Assembly: GCF_900091585.1 (NCBI RefSeq)
Contig: NZ_FMHT01000003.1
Coordinates: forward strand, 1,969,501 to 2,033,500
DNA length: 64,000 nucleotides
Direction: 5' to 3'
DNA from: Micromonospora nigra
GTDB taxonomy: Bacteria; Actinomycetota; Actinomycetes; Mycobacteriales; Micromonosporaceae
Made by a program: the position numbers and the translations under genes. This document shows positions 33,819-42,907 of the stretch, piece by piece. How positions within the stretch are numbered: position 1 is the first letter of the stretch; every line of letters starts with the position of its first letter. A model generated the notes under the pieces. It did no database searches, was not told where the DNA came from, and worked only from the letters and a program-made list of their open reading frames with translations.

Positions 33819-35750
33819 ATGACCACTACCACTCGCATCGAGCGACACCACTACGATGTCGTCGTCATCGGGGCCGGCGGCGCCGGTCTCCGCGCGGCGA
33901 TCGAGGCCCGCCTGGCCGGTAAGAAGACCGCGATCATCTCCAAGTCGCTGTTCGGCAAGGCGCACACGGTGATGGCCGAGGGCGGCGCGGCCGCCGCCAT
34001 GGGCAACGTGAACAGCCGGGACAACTGGCAGGTGCACTTCCGTGACACCATGCGCGGCGGCAAGTTCCTGAACAACTTCCGGATGGCCGAGCTGCACGCG
34101 AAGGAGTCGCCGCAGCGCATCTGGGAGCTGGAGACCTACGGCGCGCTGTTCGACCGCACCAAGGACGGCAGGATCTCGCAGCGCAACTTCGGCGGCCACG
34201 AGTACCCGCGCCTGGCCCACGTCGGCGACCGCACCGGCCTGGAACTGATCCGCACCCTCCAGCAGAAGATCGTCTCCCTCCAGCAGGAGGACAAGGCGAC
34301 CCACGGCTCGTACGACGCCCGGATCCGGGTGTTCGCCGAGACCACCGTCACCGAGCTGCTGCTCGACGGCGACCGGGTGGCCGGGGCGTTCGGTTACTAC
34401 CGGGAGTCCGGCGAGTTCGTCCTCTTCGAGGCCCCCGCCGTGGTCCTGGCCACCGGCGGGGTCGGCCGGTCCTACAAGGTCACCTCGAACTCGTGGGAGT
34501 ACACCGGGGACGGTCACGCCCTCGCCCTGCGGGCCGGGGCGACGCTGATCAACATGGAGTTCCTCCAGTTCCACCCGACCGGCATGGTCTGGCCGGTCTC
34601 GGTGAAGGGCATCCTGGTCACCGAGTCGGTCCGCGGTGACGGCGGCGTGCTGAAGAACTCCGAGGGCAAGCGGTTCATGTTCGACTACGTGCCCGACGTG
34701 TTCCGCAAGCAGTACGCGGACAACGAGGCCGAGGCCGACCGCTGGTACTCCGATCCGGACAACAACCGGCGTCCGCCGGAGCTGCTGCCCCGCGACGAGG
34801 TGGCCCGGGCGATCAACAGCGAGGTCAAGGCCGGTCGGGGTACGCCCGCCGGCGGCGTCTACCTCGACATCGCCTCCCGGCTGCCGGCCGAGGAGATCCG
34901 CCGCCGCCTGCCGTCGATGTACCACCAGTTCAAGGAGCTGGCCGACGTCGACATCACCAAGGAGCCGATGGAGGTCGGGCCGACCTGTCACTACGTGATG
35001 GGCGGGGTCGAGGTGGACCCCGACTCGGGGGCCGCGGCGGGACACGTCCGTGGCCTCTTCGCCGCCGGTGAGGTGTCCGGCGGTATGCACGGCTCCAACC
35101 GGCTCGGCGGCAACTCGTTGTCGGACCTGCTGGTCTTCGGCAAGCGCGCGGGCGGCCACGCCGCCACGTACGTCGACCAGCTCCCCGCCCGCCCCCGGGT
35201 GGCCGTGGCGGCGGTGGAGACCGCCGTGGAGACGGCCCTCGCCCCGTTGCAGCGGGACACCGGCGAGAACCCGTACACCCTCCAGCAGGACCTCCAGGCG
35301 GTGATGGGCGACCTGGTCGGCATCATCCGGCGCGAGGGCGAACTGGTCGACGCCCTCGCCCGGCTGGCGGAGCTGCGCGAGCGGGTGGCGAAGGTCAGCG
35401 CGGCCGGCGGCCGGCGCTACAACCCGGGCTGGCACCTGGCGCTCGACCTGCGCAACATGCTGGTCGTCTCGGAGTGCACCGCGAAGGCGGCGCTGGAGCG
35501 GCGGGAGTCGCGGGGCGGACACACCCGGGAGGACCACCCGACGATGGACCCGGCCTGGCGTCGGGTCAACCTGGTCTGCTCGCTGGAGGGTGACACCGTG
35601 CGGCTGGACCGCAAGCCACTGCCGAGGATGCGCGCCGAGCTGATCGCCCTCTTCGACCGCGCGGAGCTGGCCAAGTACCTCACCGACGAGGAGCTCGCCG
35701 ACGTCGACGCCCCCGCCACCCCCGCTTCCGACGCCGAGAAGGAGCGCTGA
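33819..35750 (+). CDS. sdhA: Succinate dehydrogenase flavoprotein subunit
   Basis: 643 residues. FAD-binding VVVIGAGGAGLRAAIEA (residues 14-30), the HTVMAEGGAAAAMGN segment that holds the FAD-linking His region, substrate loop EFLQFHPTGM and C-terminal GEVSGGMHGSNRLGGNSLSD. It oxidises succinate to fumarate in the TCA cycle. Length and insertions fit the Sdh1/Rv0248c class. Start 33819 lies 13 bp after sdhC; sdhB begins 3 bp after its stop. Confidence 0.96.
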   Translation: MTTTTRIERHHYDVVVIGAGGAGLRAAIEARLAGKKTAIISKSLFGKAHTVMAEGGAAAAMGNVNSRDNWQVHFRDTMRGGKFLNNFRMAELHAKESPQRIWELETYGALFDRTKDGRISQRNFGGHEYPRLAHVGDRTGLELIRTLQQKIVSLQQEDKATHGSYDARIRVFAETTVTELLLDGDRVAGAFGYYRESGEFVLFEAPAVVLATGGVGRSYKVTSNSWEYTGDGHALALRAGATLINMEFLQFHPTGMVWPVSVKGILVTESVRGDGGVLKNSEGKRFMFDYVPDVFRKQYADNEAEADRWYSDPDNNRRPPELLPRDEVARAINSEVKAGRGTPAGGVYLDIASRLPAEEIRRRLPSMYHQFKELADVDITKEPMEVGPTCHYVMGGVEVDPDSGAAAGHVRGLFAAGEVSGGMHGSNRLGGNSLSDLLVFGKRAGGHAATYVDQLPARPRVAVAAVETAVETALAPLQRDTGENPYTLQQDLQAVMGDLVGIIRREGELVDALARLAELRERVAKVSAAGGRRYNPGWHLALDLRNMLVVSECTAKAALERRESRGGHTREDHPTMDPAWRRVNLVCSLEGDTVRLDRKPLPRMRAELIALFDRAELAKYLTDEELADVDAPATPASDAEKER

Positions 35751-35753
35751 CGA

Positions 35754-36851
35754 ATGGGTACCGAATCCACTCCGGCGGCCGGCAGGCCGGCCGCGAAGCG
35801 CCAGTTCCGGATCTGGCGTGGCGACGAGTCCGGCGGCGAGCTGCGGGACTACGCGGTGGAGGTGAACGAGGGCGAGGTCGTCCTCGACGTGATCCACCGG
35901 TTGCAGGCCACCGACGCGCCGGATCTGGCCTGCCGGTGGAACTGCAAGGCGGGCAAGTGCGGTTCCTGCTCGATGGAGATCAACGGGATGCCCAAGCTGG
36001 GCTGCATGACCCGGATGTCGACCTTCGAGGAGGGGGAGACGGTCACGGTCACCCCGCTGCGCACCTTCCCGGTCATCCGGGACCTGGTCACCGACGTCTC
36101 GTTCAACTACGAGAAGGCGCGGGAGACCCCGGCTTTCGCGCCACCGCCCGGCGTCGCCCCCGGCGACTACCGGATGCAGCAGGTCGACGTGGAGCGTTCG
36201 CAGGAGTTCCGCAAGTGCATCGAGTGCTTCCTGTGCCAGACGGTCTGCCACGTGGTGCGCGACCACGAGGAGAACAAGCAGGCGTTCGCCGGGCCGCGGT
36301 ACTTCATCAGGGCGGCCGAACTGGACATGCACCCCCTCGACACGAAGCCGGACCGCAAGGAGTACGCGCAGGCCGAACAGGGCCTGGGCTTCTGCAACAT
36401 CACCAAGTGCTGCACCGAGGTCTGCCCGGAGCACATCAAGATCACCGACAACGGGATCATCCCCATGAAGGAGCGGGTCGTCGACCGCAGGTACGATCCC
36501 CTCGTGTGGCTCGGTAGCAAGATCTTCCGGAGGGGTCAGGTGCCTCAGACCAGCGTGACCAGCGGGCATTCCAGCGATGCCGTGCACGCCAGCGCCGCCC
36601 ACGGCGGCGTGCACTCCCACGCGGGCGGGTCGCACGACCCGCAGGCCGAGGCGCAGGCGCAGGGCGGCGTCAACTGGCACCGTGAGGTGCCCCGCCCGAC
36701 CTCCCCCGCCGTCGACGAGCACGGCAAGCTGCCGCTCACGGAACTCACCTTCGACCGCCCGGCGGCACCCTCGCCGTTCGGCGACGACGTGACCTTCCCG
36801 CTGCCCCCGGAGCACCTGAACTTCGCCCACCCGGACCAGGACAAGCACTGA
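35754..36851 (+). CDS. sdhB: Succinate dehydrogenase iron-sulfur subunit with His-rich extension
   Basis: 365 residues. The N-terminal [2Fe-2S] domain has C60, C64, C69, C72 and C84. The C-terminal domain has C155-x2-C158-x2-C161-x3-C165 and FCNITKCC-x3-CP (C214, C219, C220, C224) for the [4Fe-4S] and [3Fe-4S] clusters. It relays electrons from SdhA to the membrane anchor. The conserved enzyme ends near residue 258. A further ~107 residues (from about 36,530) are rich in His, Ala, Ser and Pro and are not part of the family (about 250 residues in mycobacteria). Followed by a strong terminator. Confidence 0.95.
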   Translation: MGTESTPAAGRPAAKRQFRIWRGDESGGELRDYAVEVNEGEVVLDVIHRLQATDAPDLACRWNCKAGKCGSCSMEINGMPKLGCMTRMSTFEEGETVTVTPLRTFPVIRDLVTDVSFNYEKARETPAFAPPPGVAPGDYRMQQVDVERSQEFRKCIECFLCQTVCHVVRDHEENKQAFAGPRYFIRAAELDMHPLDTKPDRKEYAQAEQGLGFCNITKCCTEVCPEHIKITDNGIIPMKERVVDRRYDPLVWLGSKIFRRGQVPQTSVTSGHSSDAVHASAAHGGVHSHAGGSHDPQAEAQAQGGVNWHREVPRPTSPAVDEHGKLPLTELTFDRPAAPSPFGDDVTFPLPPEHLNFAHPDQDKH

Positions 36852-36865
36852 CCTTCGGCATGTCG

Positions 36866-36900
36866 ACGGGGGCCGCGCGGTGGGACCGCGCGGCCCCCGT
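36866..36900 (+). terminator. Terminator of the sdh operon
   Basis: Perfect 16-bp stem (36866-36881 with 36885-36900) and a GGG loop, 15 bp after the sdhB stop. Strongest hairpin in the window. Confidence 0.9.
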
Positions 36901-36947
36901 CCGCATCCAGCCGACCCGCCGACCCCGCACCCGGTCGAACCCGGCCG

Positions 36948-37430
36948 TCAGGGACGGCCGTCGGTCCCCGCGTCAGGGAGGGCCGTCGAGCAGCCGGCGG
37001 TCAGGAGCGGGCGGAGGGCGGCGACGATGGGCACGTCGGCGGGAAGCCAGGTGACCGAGTCGAGTTCGTCGGCGCAGAGCCAGCGCATTCCGGAGTGTTC
37101 CAGCGCCTGCGGCTGGTCGCCGTGCAGCAGGCGGGCCGCGTACACCTTGAGCACCGACCGGCCGTGCGCCATCCGGACGTTGCGACCGACCCGCTCGCCG
37201 ATCTCCACGCGGACGGCCAACTCCTCGGCGCACTCGCGGGCCAGGGCTGCCGTTTCGCTCTCCCCCGGTTCCACCTTCCCGCCGGGGAACTCCCACATTC
37301 CGGCCACCTCCGGCGGGGCGGACCGGGCGCAGGCCAACACGCGCCCGTCCCGGATGATCGCCGCGCCGACGATCACCTTGAGGTCCCGTCGCCCGCTCTG
37401 CCCACCGCCGCTAGCCCGTTCGGTCCGCAC
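36948..37430 (-). CDS. Nudix hydrolase, MutT-like
   Basis: 160 residues if from GTG 37430; a shorter start at the GTG of VIVGAAIIRDG (about residue 19) is equally possible because neither has a clear ribosome site. The Nudix box is intact: GGKVEPGESETAALARECAEEL fits Gx5Ex7REUxEE, preceded by MWEFPGG. MutT-type enzymes hydrolyse oxidised or non-canonical nucleoside triphosphates. Convergent to the sdh operon, 48 bp past its terminator. Confidence 0.85.
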   Translation of the reverse strand: MRTERASGGGQSGRRDLKVIVGAAIIRDGRVLACARSAPPEVAGMWEFPGGKVEPGESETAALARECAEELAVRVEIGERVGRNVRMAHGRSVLKVYAARLLHGDQPQALEHSGMRWLCADELDSVTWLPADVPIVAALRPLLTAGCSTALPDAGTDGRP

Positions 37431-37613
37431 GGGCGTCCAGGGTGCCAGATCAATCGGCGGTTTGGGTACCGTGGCCGACCGTCAGGTCAGGAATACCCGG
37501 AAGTGTGGGCGTGGACACACCCACTGTGCGACGACAGACTAGACACCACCGACAAGACACGGGACGGCGACGATTTGGCCACAAGCCGGCAACGACGCCT
37601 GGGAGGTGCGGTG

Positions 37614-37919
37614 ATGCGTGCGCTGTTCAGCGCTCGGGCGAAGCATGACTACCTGAGCGACGCCCTGACCCTACTCTCCGGATGGATCCGGGAGGGGGAG
37701 CAGATCAGCCGCACCCTGGTCATCGACGACACCCAGCACGCGGCCCTGACCGAGCGGGTCAAGGTCGTCGCCGACGCGTTGCACCTGCGGCCCGAGATCA
37801 GCCGCCGGGCAGACCGGACCCAGATCCGGGTCGGGCACGACGACGGGCCGCTCAGCGAGGGCGAGGTCCTGCTGGCCGCCCGCATCGAGGACGCGTACCG
37901 CGCGGTCACCGAGTCCTGA
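37614..37919 (+). CDS. Pterin-4a-carbinolamine dehydratase-like small protein
   Basis: 101 residues from ATG 37614 (Shine-Dalgarno GGGAGG; GTG 37611 is adjacent). The pattern helix, LVIDDTQHAALTERVKVVADALHLRPEISRRADRTQIRVGHDD-GPLSEGEVLLAARIEDAYRAV is that of the PCD/DCoH fold. The HHP catalytic His pair is not present (LRP instead), so enzymatic activity is doubtful. It could be a structural or regulatory homologue. Assignment is by pattern and is moderate. Confidence 0.6.
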   Translation: MRALFSARAKHDYLSDALTLLSGWIREGEQISRTLVIDDTQHAALTERVKVVADALHLRPEISRRADRTQIRVGHDDGPLSEGEVLLAARIEDAYRAVTES

Positions 37920-37937
37920 GCACGGCCCCGCTGGACG

Positions 37938-38314
37938 ATGCGGCACGCAGAGTTCCGCCACCCGAGGCTGGTCCAGGTGTACGACGCGGAATGCCTCTGG
38001 GGCCCCGGCGCTGGGAGCGATGGAACCCGGCCGAAACGCGACGCCGGCTCGTCCTGCCCGACGGCAGCGCGGTCGAGGCGTTCGCCGAGGTGACGAACAT
38101 CGACGGCGGTACCGTCGAGTTCACCCACCACTACCGGTTCGACCACGGCGAGGAACTGGTCAGCTCGGCGAGCCTGCGGTTCCGCACCGAGGCGGAACTT
38201 CGCGACTCGCTGCGGACCGCCGGATTCACCGTCGAGCAGGTGTTCGGCGGCTGGCGCGGGGAACCGGCCGGAGGCGGCGACGGCGAGTTCGTGGTCCTGG
38301 CCCGGCGAGAATGA
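37938..38314 (+). pseudogene. Class I SAM methyltransferase with internal deletion
   Basis: The N-terminus MRHAEFRHPRLVQVYDAE (frame of 37938) is typical of a class I methyltransferase. After CLWGP the reading jumps frame and continues in the frame two bases off (ERWNPAETRRRLVLPDG ... FTHHYRF ... EAELRDSLRTAGFTVEQVFGGW) to the stop at 38314. The whole SAM-binding core (VLDLGCGTG-type motif, about 120 residues) is missing. A deletion with frameshift has therefore inactivated it. Confidence 0.75.
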
Positions 38315-38335
38315 TCTGCGCTGGCGCGGCGGGCC

Positions 38336-38341
38336 TACCGT
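38336..38341 (+). promoter_or_regulatory. -10 box TACCGT of the PH-domain gene
   Basis: TACCGT with a 7-nt spacer to ATG 38349; no Shine-Dalgarno. Confidence 0.5.
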
Positions 38342-38348
38342 GGGCGGC

Positions 38349-38711
38349 ATGGCCAACGCGACGTACGACCGTAAGGAACAGTTCCAGCAGATCCAGAGCG
38401 GCCTGCTCGACGGGGAGCAGATCATCGCCGTCTACGACGCCGTCGGCACCGGAACGGGCTTCATCGGGCTGACCGACCGGCGCGTGATCATCCAGGACCG
38501 CTCGTTCGTCGGCAAGCGGTACGCGATCACCAGCATCCCGTACTCGAAGATCACGAGCGTGAGCGTGGTCAGCAACAAGTCGTGGGGCGGTCAGTTCTTC
38601 TCCACCGGCTCCATCGCGATCCACGTCGGCACGCACACCTACGAGGTGGAGTTCCGCGGCTCACAGAAGACCCATCACGTGCACAACGTGATCCTGCACC
38701 ACATCAGCTGA
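38349..38711 (+). CDS. Bacterial PH domain-containing protein
   Basis: 120 residues, almost wholly one small beta-barrel plus C-terminal helix: GEQIIAVYDAVGTGTGFIGLTDRRVII, KRYAITSIPYSKITSVSVV and HTYEVEFRGSQKTHHVHNVILHHI match the bacterial pleckstrin-homology (bPH/YvbH-like) pattern. The ligand is unknown; these domains often act in stress or membrane contexts. ATG 38349 is favoured over GTG 38340 because TACCGT is 7 nt upstream. Confidence 0.8.
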   Translation: MANATYDRKEQFQQIQSGLLDGEQIIAVYDAVGTGTGFIGLTDRRVIIQDRSFVGKRYAITSIPYSKITSVSVVSNKSWGGQFFSTGSIAIHVGTHTYEVEFRGSQKTHHVHNVILHHIS

Positions 38712-39073
38712 CCCGAGGACGGGGTCGGGTGGCGCGGAGGCCCCGTGGCTGAAGGCTGACGTGCGTCGCTCCGCTTCCCCCGCTGGCGTCTCTGCTCGGC
38801 AGCATCGGGTGGTCGGCAGCCGAACTGTCCGCCGTAGGCGGCGGCGGTCGCAGCGCTCGGCCCGGAGCTTCACGTGCGACCCCTGTCGAGCTGCACCGTT
38901 TGTGCTATCAGGCCCAGCGCCTCGCCGAGGTCGCCACGGTCTCCCACCACACCGGCCCGGGGGCAGGCGCCGCGCTCCGTCTGCGCTATCAGCTCGGGAG
39001 GGTCAGCAAGGGCAGCACGCCCCCGCCGGGATGTCCCCTGCCGGTTGGGCGTTGCATGCCAGGCTGGCGACGG
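38712..39073. other. Gene-free region, possible gene remnant
   Basis: 362 bases with no supportable gene. A 19-base imperfect direct repeat (38893-38911 and 38974-38992, 16 of 19 identical, 81 bp apart) reads ELIAQT / GLIAQT in one minus-strand frame that ends RGRT-stop. It may be the tail of a lost gene, but I cannot name it. Confidence 0.4.
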
Positions 39074-39544
39074 CTACAGGCGCTTGCGCATCTTGATGCT
39101 GGTGGGCTCGTAGCCGAGCTGCTCGTACAGGGCGCGGGCGGCGGTGTTGTCGCCGAACACGTTCAACTCCATCGCCACCACGTCCCGCTCCCGGCAGTAC
39201 ACCTCCGCGGCCTCGGCGATCGCCCGGCCGTGGCCCCGGCGGCGCAGTTCCTCGCGTACCTCGAAGTCGTAGCCGAAGGCGTGCACGCCGTCGGACTTCC
39301 GTTCCAGGTGCAGCCAGAGGATGCCGACCTCGTCGTCCCCGTCGTAGGCGGTGAGAAAGTGGTGGCCTGCGGTGTGGAAGCCGTCCGGCAGGAGGGACAC
39401 GTAGTCGGCGCGGGCCTTCTCCCGCGCCTCCTGCGGCGGCAGCGTGCCCGAGGAGGCGATGTGCTCGGCGTACTTCTCCTCACCGACCTCCCGGTAGCGG
39501 TCGTAGCGCTCCTCGGTCATCGGCTCCAGCCGCAGCGTCCCCAT
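39074..39544 (-). CDS. GNAT family N-acetyltransferase
   Basis: 156 residues from ATG 39544. A GNAT core is visible: HHFLTAYDGDDEVGILWLHLE, VREELRRRGHGRAI (acetyl-CoA loop RRRGHG) and ELNVFGDNTAARALYEQLGYEPTSIKMRK. Substrate unknown. The start codon choice rests on TAGGGT 6 nt upstream with no Shine-Dalgarno; GTG 39547 would leave only 3 nt. Stand-alone gene in a patch of small accessory genes. Confidence 0.88.
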   Translation of the reverse strand: MGTLRLEPMTEERYDRYREVGEEKYAEHIASSGTLPPQEAREKARADYVSLLPDGFHTAGHHFLTAYDGDDEVGILWLHLERKSDGVHAFGYDFEVREELRRRGHGRAIAEAAEVYCRERDVVAMELNVFGDNTAARALYEQLGYEPTSIKMRKRL

Positions 39545-39550
39545 CACCGC

Positions 39551-39556
39551 ACCCTA
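39551..39556 (-). promoter_or_regulatory. -10 box TAGGGT of GNAT gene
   Basis: Minus-strand TAGGGT, 6-nt spacer to ATG 39544. Confidence 0.5.
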
Positions 39557-39663
39557 GGGCCGAAGCGGCGCGTCCGGGAACCCGGCCGACGAAGGCCACA
39601 TTTCCCCCGTACGCGGTCAGATGGTGATGGCGCCACCTGCTGCGGAACCGGCGGGTGTCAGAC

Positions 39664-39701
39664 GTTCAAGCGGAACCTCACCGGATCCGTCGCCGATCAA
39701 C
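39664..39701. repeat. Direct repeat flanking GNAT gene, copy 1
   Basis: 38 bases from gttcaagcgg to gccgatcaac, overlapping the stop codon of the GNAT gene at 39697. About 85 percent identical to 40328-40366 on the other side of the gene. Confidence 0.7.
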
Positions 39702-40206
39702 GGCACAGCCGGTCGGGACCGCTCAGATTCAGGAACATCACGTGCAGCCCCACCAGGCCGTGCTCGGGGTGGTCGAACGCCTCGGGGACGGTGGCGAGCA
39801 CCTCGAAACCCAGCGAACACCACAGCCGGACCGCGACCTCGTTCGACTCCACGACCGCGTTGAACTGGATGCTCCGGTAGCCGGCGGCGCGCGCCCAGCC
39901 GACGACGTGCTCACCGAGAGCGCGACCGACGCCGCGGCCGGAATGCTGTGGATCAACCATGAAACTGGCCGTTGCCACATGTGCGCCGCGGCCGGGCCGG
40001 TTCGGGCCCATCTTCGCGCTGCCGAGAACGGTCGACCCAGCCACCGCAACGACGGTCCGCCCCGGAGGGGATTCCATCCACCACCCGCGAGCCTGCTCCA
40101 GAGACAGATTCTCGGGGAACGCGTATGAGCGACCCTGCGCCACGATCTCCCTGAAGAACGGGTAGATCGCGGGCCAGTCGCCGTCCTCGGCGTCTCGGAT
40201 CATCAC
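39697..40206 (-). CDS. GNAT family N-acetyltransferase (phosphinothricin/PAT-like)
   Basis: 169 residues from GTG 40206. MIRDAEDGDWPAIYPFFREIVAQGRSYAFPEN, FMVDPQHSGRGVGRALGEHVVGWARAAGYRSIQFNAVVESNEVAVRLWCSLGFEVL and a C-terminal HVMFLNL strand. QHSGRGVG is the acetyl-CoA loop. It resembles the PAT/YhhY branch; the acceptor is unknown. TACGGT lies 6 nt before GTG 40206 (plus-strand 40213-40218). The gene is flanked by a ~38-bp direct repeat, one copy covering its stop codon. Confidence 0.87.
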   Translation of the reverse strand: MMIRDAEDGDWPAIYPFFREIVAQGRSYAFPENLSLEQARGWWMESPPGRTVVAVAGSTVLGSAKMGPNRPGRGAHVATASFMVDPQHSGRGVGRALGEHVVGWARAAGYRSIQFNAVVESNEVAVRLWCSLGFEVLATVPEAFDHPEHGLVGLHVMFLNLSGPDRLCR

Positions 40207-40327
40207 CGGATCACCGTAGGGCCGGCCGACAGGCCGGGCAACGCGATTCAGCCGGGCAGCGCGGCCCGTACGACAACGGCCCCGGGGCGAGAGCTGTCCG
40301 CGAGATGTTGGACGGACGGAACTGGGC

Positions 40328-40366
40328 GTTGAAGCGGAACTCCACCAGATTGCGTCGCCGATCAAC
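40328..40366. repeat. Direct repeat flanking GNAT gene, copy 2
   Basis: 39 bases from gttgaagcgg to gccgatcaac, matching 39664-39701. Adjacent bases also resemble the 3' end of ychF (near 41206): one minus-strand frame reads VEFRFNA, compared with VEFRFNV at the YchF C-terminus. Confidence 0.7.
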
Positions 40367-40405
40367 AGACGTGACACACCTGCGCCGTCACCGGAGAAAG
40401 CCCAC

Positions 40406-40801
40406 CTACAGCCCGATGGCCCGAACCCGCTGCCCGCACAGCTTGACGATGTCATCGACATCGGATGTCAGGATCGCCACCGGCGCGGGTAGTCGCAACG
40501 CCACCTCGGCGACCATGGCATCCATGGCGTACTTGTGCCCATGAAGCCCCGCCGCTTTCAGCAGCCCCGCACTGCGGCGGGCGCTCTCCTTCGTCACCGC
40601 CTCCACCCGGATCCGGGACAGCAGCCAGGTCAGCCGCGCGACGTCCACGCCGGAGTGGGAGACCTCGATGATCGTGGCAGCCGACATGGCAAGATCGACC
40701 CCATCACGCTCCGCCTGCTCCAGCAGTCGCATCACCTTGCGGTCCCGTTCGATCCACAGTGTCAAGCCTTGCGAGTCGAGCACCAGCGACTCAAGGCTCA
40801 C
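40406..40801 (-). CDS. vapC: PIN-domain toxin, VapC-like
   Basis: 131 residues from GTG 40801. PIN nuclease acidic residues: D9 (LVLDSQGL), E46 (IIEVSHSG), D94 (YAMDAMVAEVAL) and D114 (LTSDVDDI). VapC toxins are ribonucleases that cut tRNA or rRNA. The start overlaps the antitoxin stop as GTGA (40798-40801), the usual coupling of a toxin-antitoxin pair. Located in an accessory patch next to the GNAT gene and its repeats. Confidence 0.88.
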   Translation of the reverse strand: MSLESLVLDSQGLTLWIERDRKVMRLLEQAERDGVDLAMSAATIIEVSHSGVDVARLTWLLSRIRVEAVTKESARRSAGLLKAAGLHGHKYAMDAMVAEVALRLPAPVAILTSDVDDIVKLCGQRVRAIGL

Positions 40802-41037
40802 GCCGCGCGCCCGATCTCCTCGGCCCCGTGCAGGAGCGCCCGAGCCTCGGCCATCTCCTCGTCAGTGAACGTCCCACACTCGCCCTGGTAGCGATCCAAC
40901 TCCTCTCGGAGAAGTCTGCGCCGCTCGGCCCGCTCGGCCAGCTCGGTGAGGTAGCCGGAGACGTTGTCGGTGTGTGTCTTCATGCTCTCCAGCAACTCTG
41001 CCGGCAGCGTGATCGTGACCTTCTTCGTCCTCGCCAT
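40798..41037 (-). CDS. vapB: Ribbon-helix-helix-type antitoxin (VapB-like)
   Basis: 79 residues from ATG 41037. N-terminal MARTKKVTITLPAELLESMKTHTDNVSGYLTEL has the CopG/RHH pattern (a strand, then two helices), and the acidic C-terminus would bind the toxin. TATGGT lies 6 nt upstream with no ribosome site, so it is probably leaderless. The region 41043-41062 contains CACCATGGTA-type symmetry and may be the autoregulatory operator. The stop overlaps the vapC start. Confidence 0.85.
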   Translation of the reverse strand: MARTKKVTITLPAELLESMKTHTDNVSGYLTELAERAERRRLLREELDRYQGECGTFTDEEMAEARALLHGAEEIGRAA

Positions 41038-41043
41038 CCCGCG

Positions 41044-41062
41044 ACCATACCATGGTGTTACC
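41044..41062 (-). promoter_or_regulatory. Promoter and possible operator of vapBC
   Basis: Minus-strand -10 TATGGT (41044-41049), 6 nt before ATG 41037, overlapping a short dyad centred on CCATGG. Antitoxin autoregulation at such sites is well known. Confidence 0.45.
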
Positions 41063-41205
41063 AGTGCTGGGCGAACCCGATCCAAGCCTGGCGCGCATGC
41101 CCTGACCAGGATTGCCCGCCCAGGACCTACGCGCGGAAGGCTCTGCGGGTTCGCACCAACGCCGACTACGAGCGGCGACCCGAGGCGGCAGACGTTGGAC
41201 CGAAG

Positions 41206-42291
<1,086 letters not shown>

Positions 42292-42299
42292 GACGGGCC

Positions 42300-42305
42300 A
42301 GCTTA
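42300..42305 (-). promoter_or_regulatory. -10 box TAAGCT of ychF
   Basis: Minus-strand TAAGCT, 8-nt spacer to GTG 42291. Confidence 0.4.
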
Positions 42306-42361
42306 CGCCGTGGGCCGACGCCCCGGGACAGGCCGGTCCCGAAAGGCTCCGGACCGTCGCG

Positions 42362-42892
42362 TCAGGCAGGTGGATCGGTGGCGGCGGCCAGGAGGGTACG
42401 CAGGAGGTCGGCGAGGCGCTCGCGGTCGGCCGGGGGCAGCGCGTCCAGCAGTCGGCGCTGCACGGTGAGCCCGGCCTCGGCGGCCTCCTCGACGAGGTTG
42501 CGGCCGGCGGGGGTCAACGTGACCCGCAGGCCCCGCCGGTCGGCCGGGTCGGGCGAGCGCCGGACCAGCCCGGCGCGTTCCAGCCGGTCGAGCCGGCCGG
42601 TCATGCCCCCGGAGGTGAGCATGAGGGACGCGGCGAGCGCCTTCGGCGCCAGGCTGTACGGCTCACCGGCGCGGCGCAGCGCGGCCAGCACGTCGAACTC
42701 GCCCCGGCTGATCGACCAGCGGGCGTACGTCCGCTCCTGTTCGTCGCCGACCAGCCGGGCCAGCCGGTAGATCCGCCCGAAGACCGCCATCGGCTCGGGG
42801 CGCATGCCCGGCCGTTCCCGGCGCCACTGCTCGACGATGCCGTCGACGTCGTCCCGCTCCACACCGGGATTGTGCCGCACCTCGCAGCCCAC
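42362..42892 (-). CDS. MarR family transcriptional regulator
   Basis: 176 residues if from GTG 42892; GTG 42862 (VERDDVDGIVEQW) is an alternative, and ribosome-site evidence does not decide. Winged helix: FDVLAALRRAGEPYSLAPKALAASLMLTSGGMTGRLDRLERAGLVRRSPDPADRRGLRVTLT, with the DxRxxxvxLT wing. It is divergent from the EamA transporter gene across 64 bp that contain a perfect 9-bp inverted repeat, so it probably represses both and responds to a transported compound. Confidence 0.9.
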   Translation of the reverse strand: MGCEVRHNPGVERDDVDGIVEQWRRERPGMRPEPMAVFGRIYRLARLVGDEQERTYARWSISRGEFDVLAALRRAGEPYSLAPKALAASLMLTSGGMTGRLDRLERAGLVRRSPDPADRRGLRVTLTPAGRNLVEEAAEAGLTVQRRLLDALPPADRERLADLLRTLLAAATDPPA

Positions 42893-42907
42893 CTGTCACT
42901 CGACGGT

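Noticed and set aside
33798..36848. 1016-codon minus-strand frame antisense to sdhA and sdhB
   Set aside because: Shadow of the strongly biased third positions of sdhAB; its product is low-complexity and the sense genes are unambiguous.
41060..41205. Plus-strand frame reading TYARKALRVRTNADYERR as a mobile-element remnant
   Set aside because: Too short and no recognisable transposase or recombinase motif.
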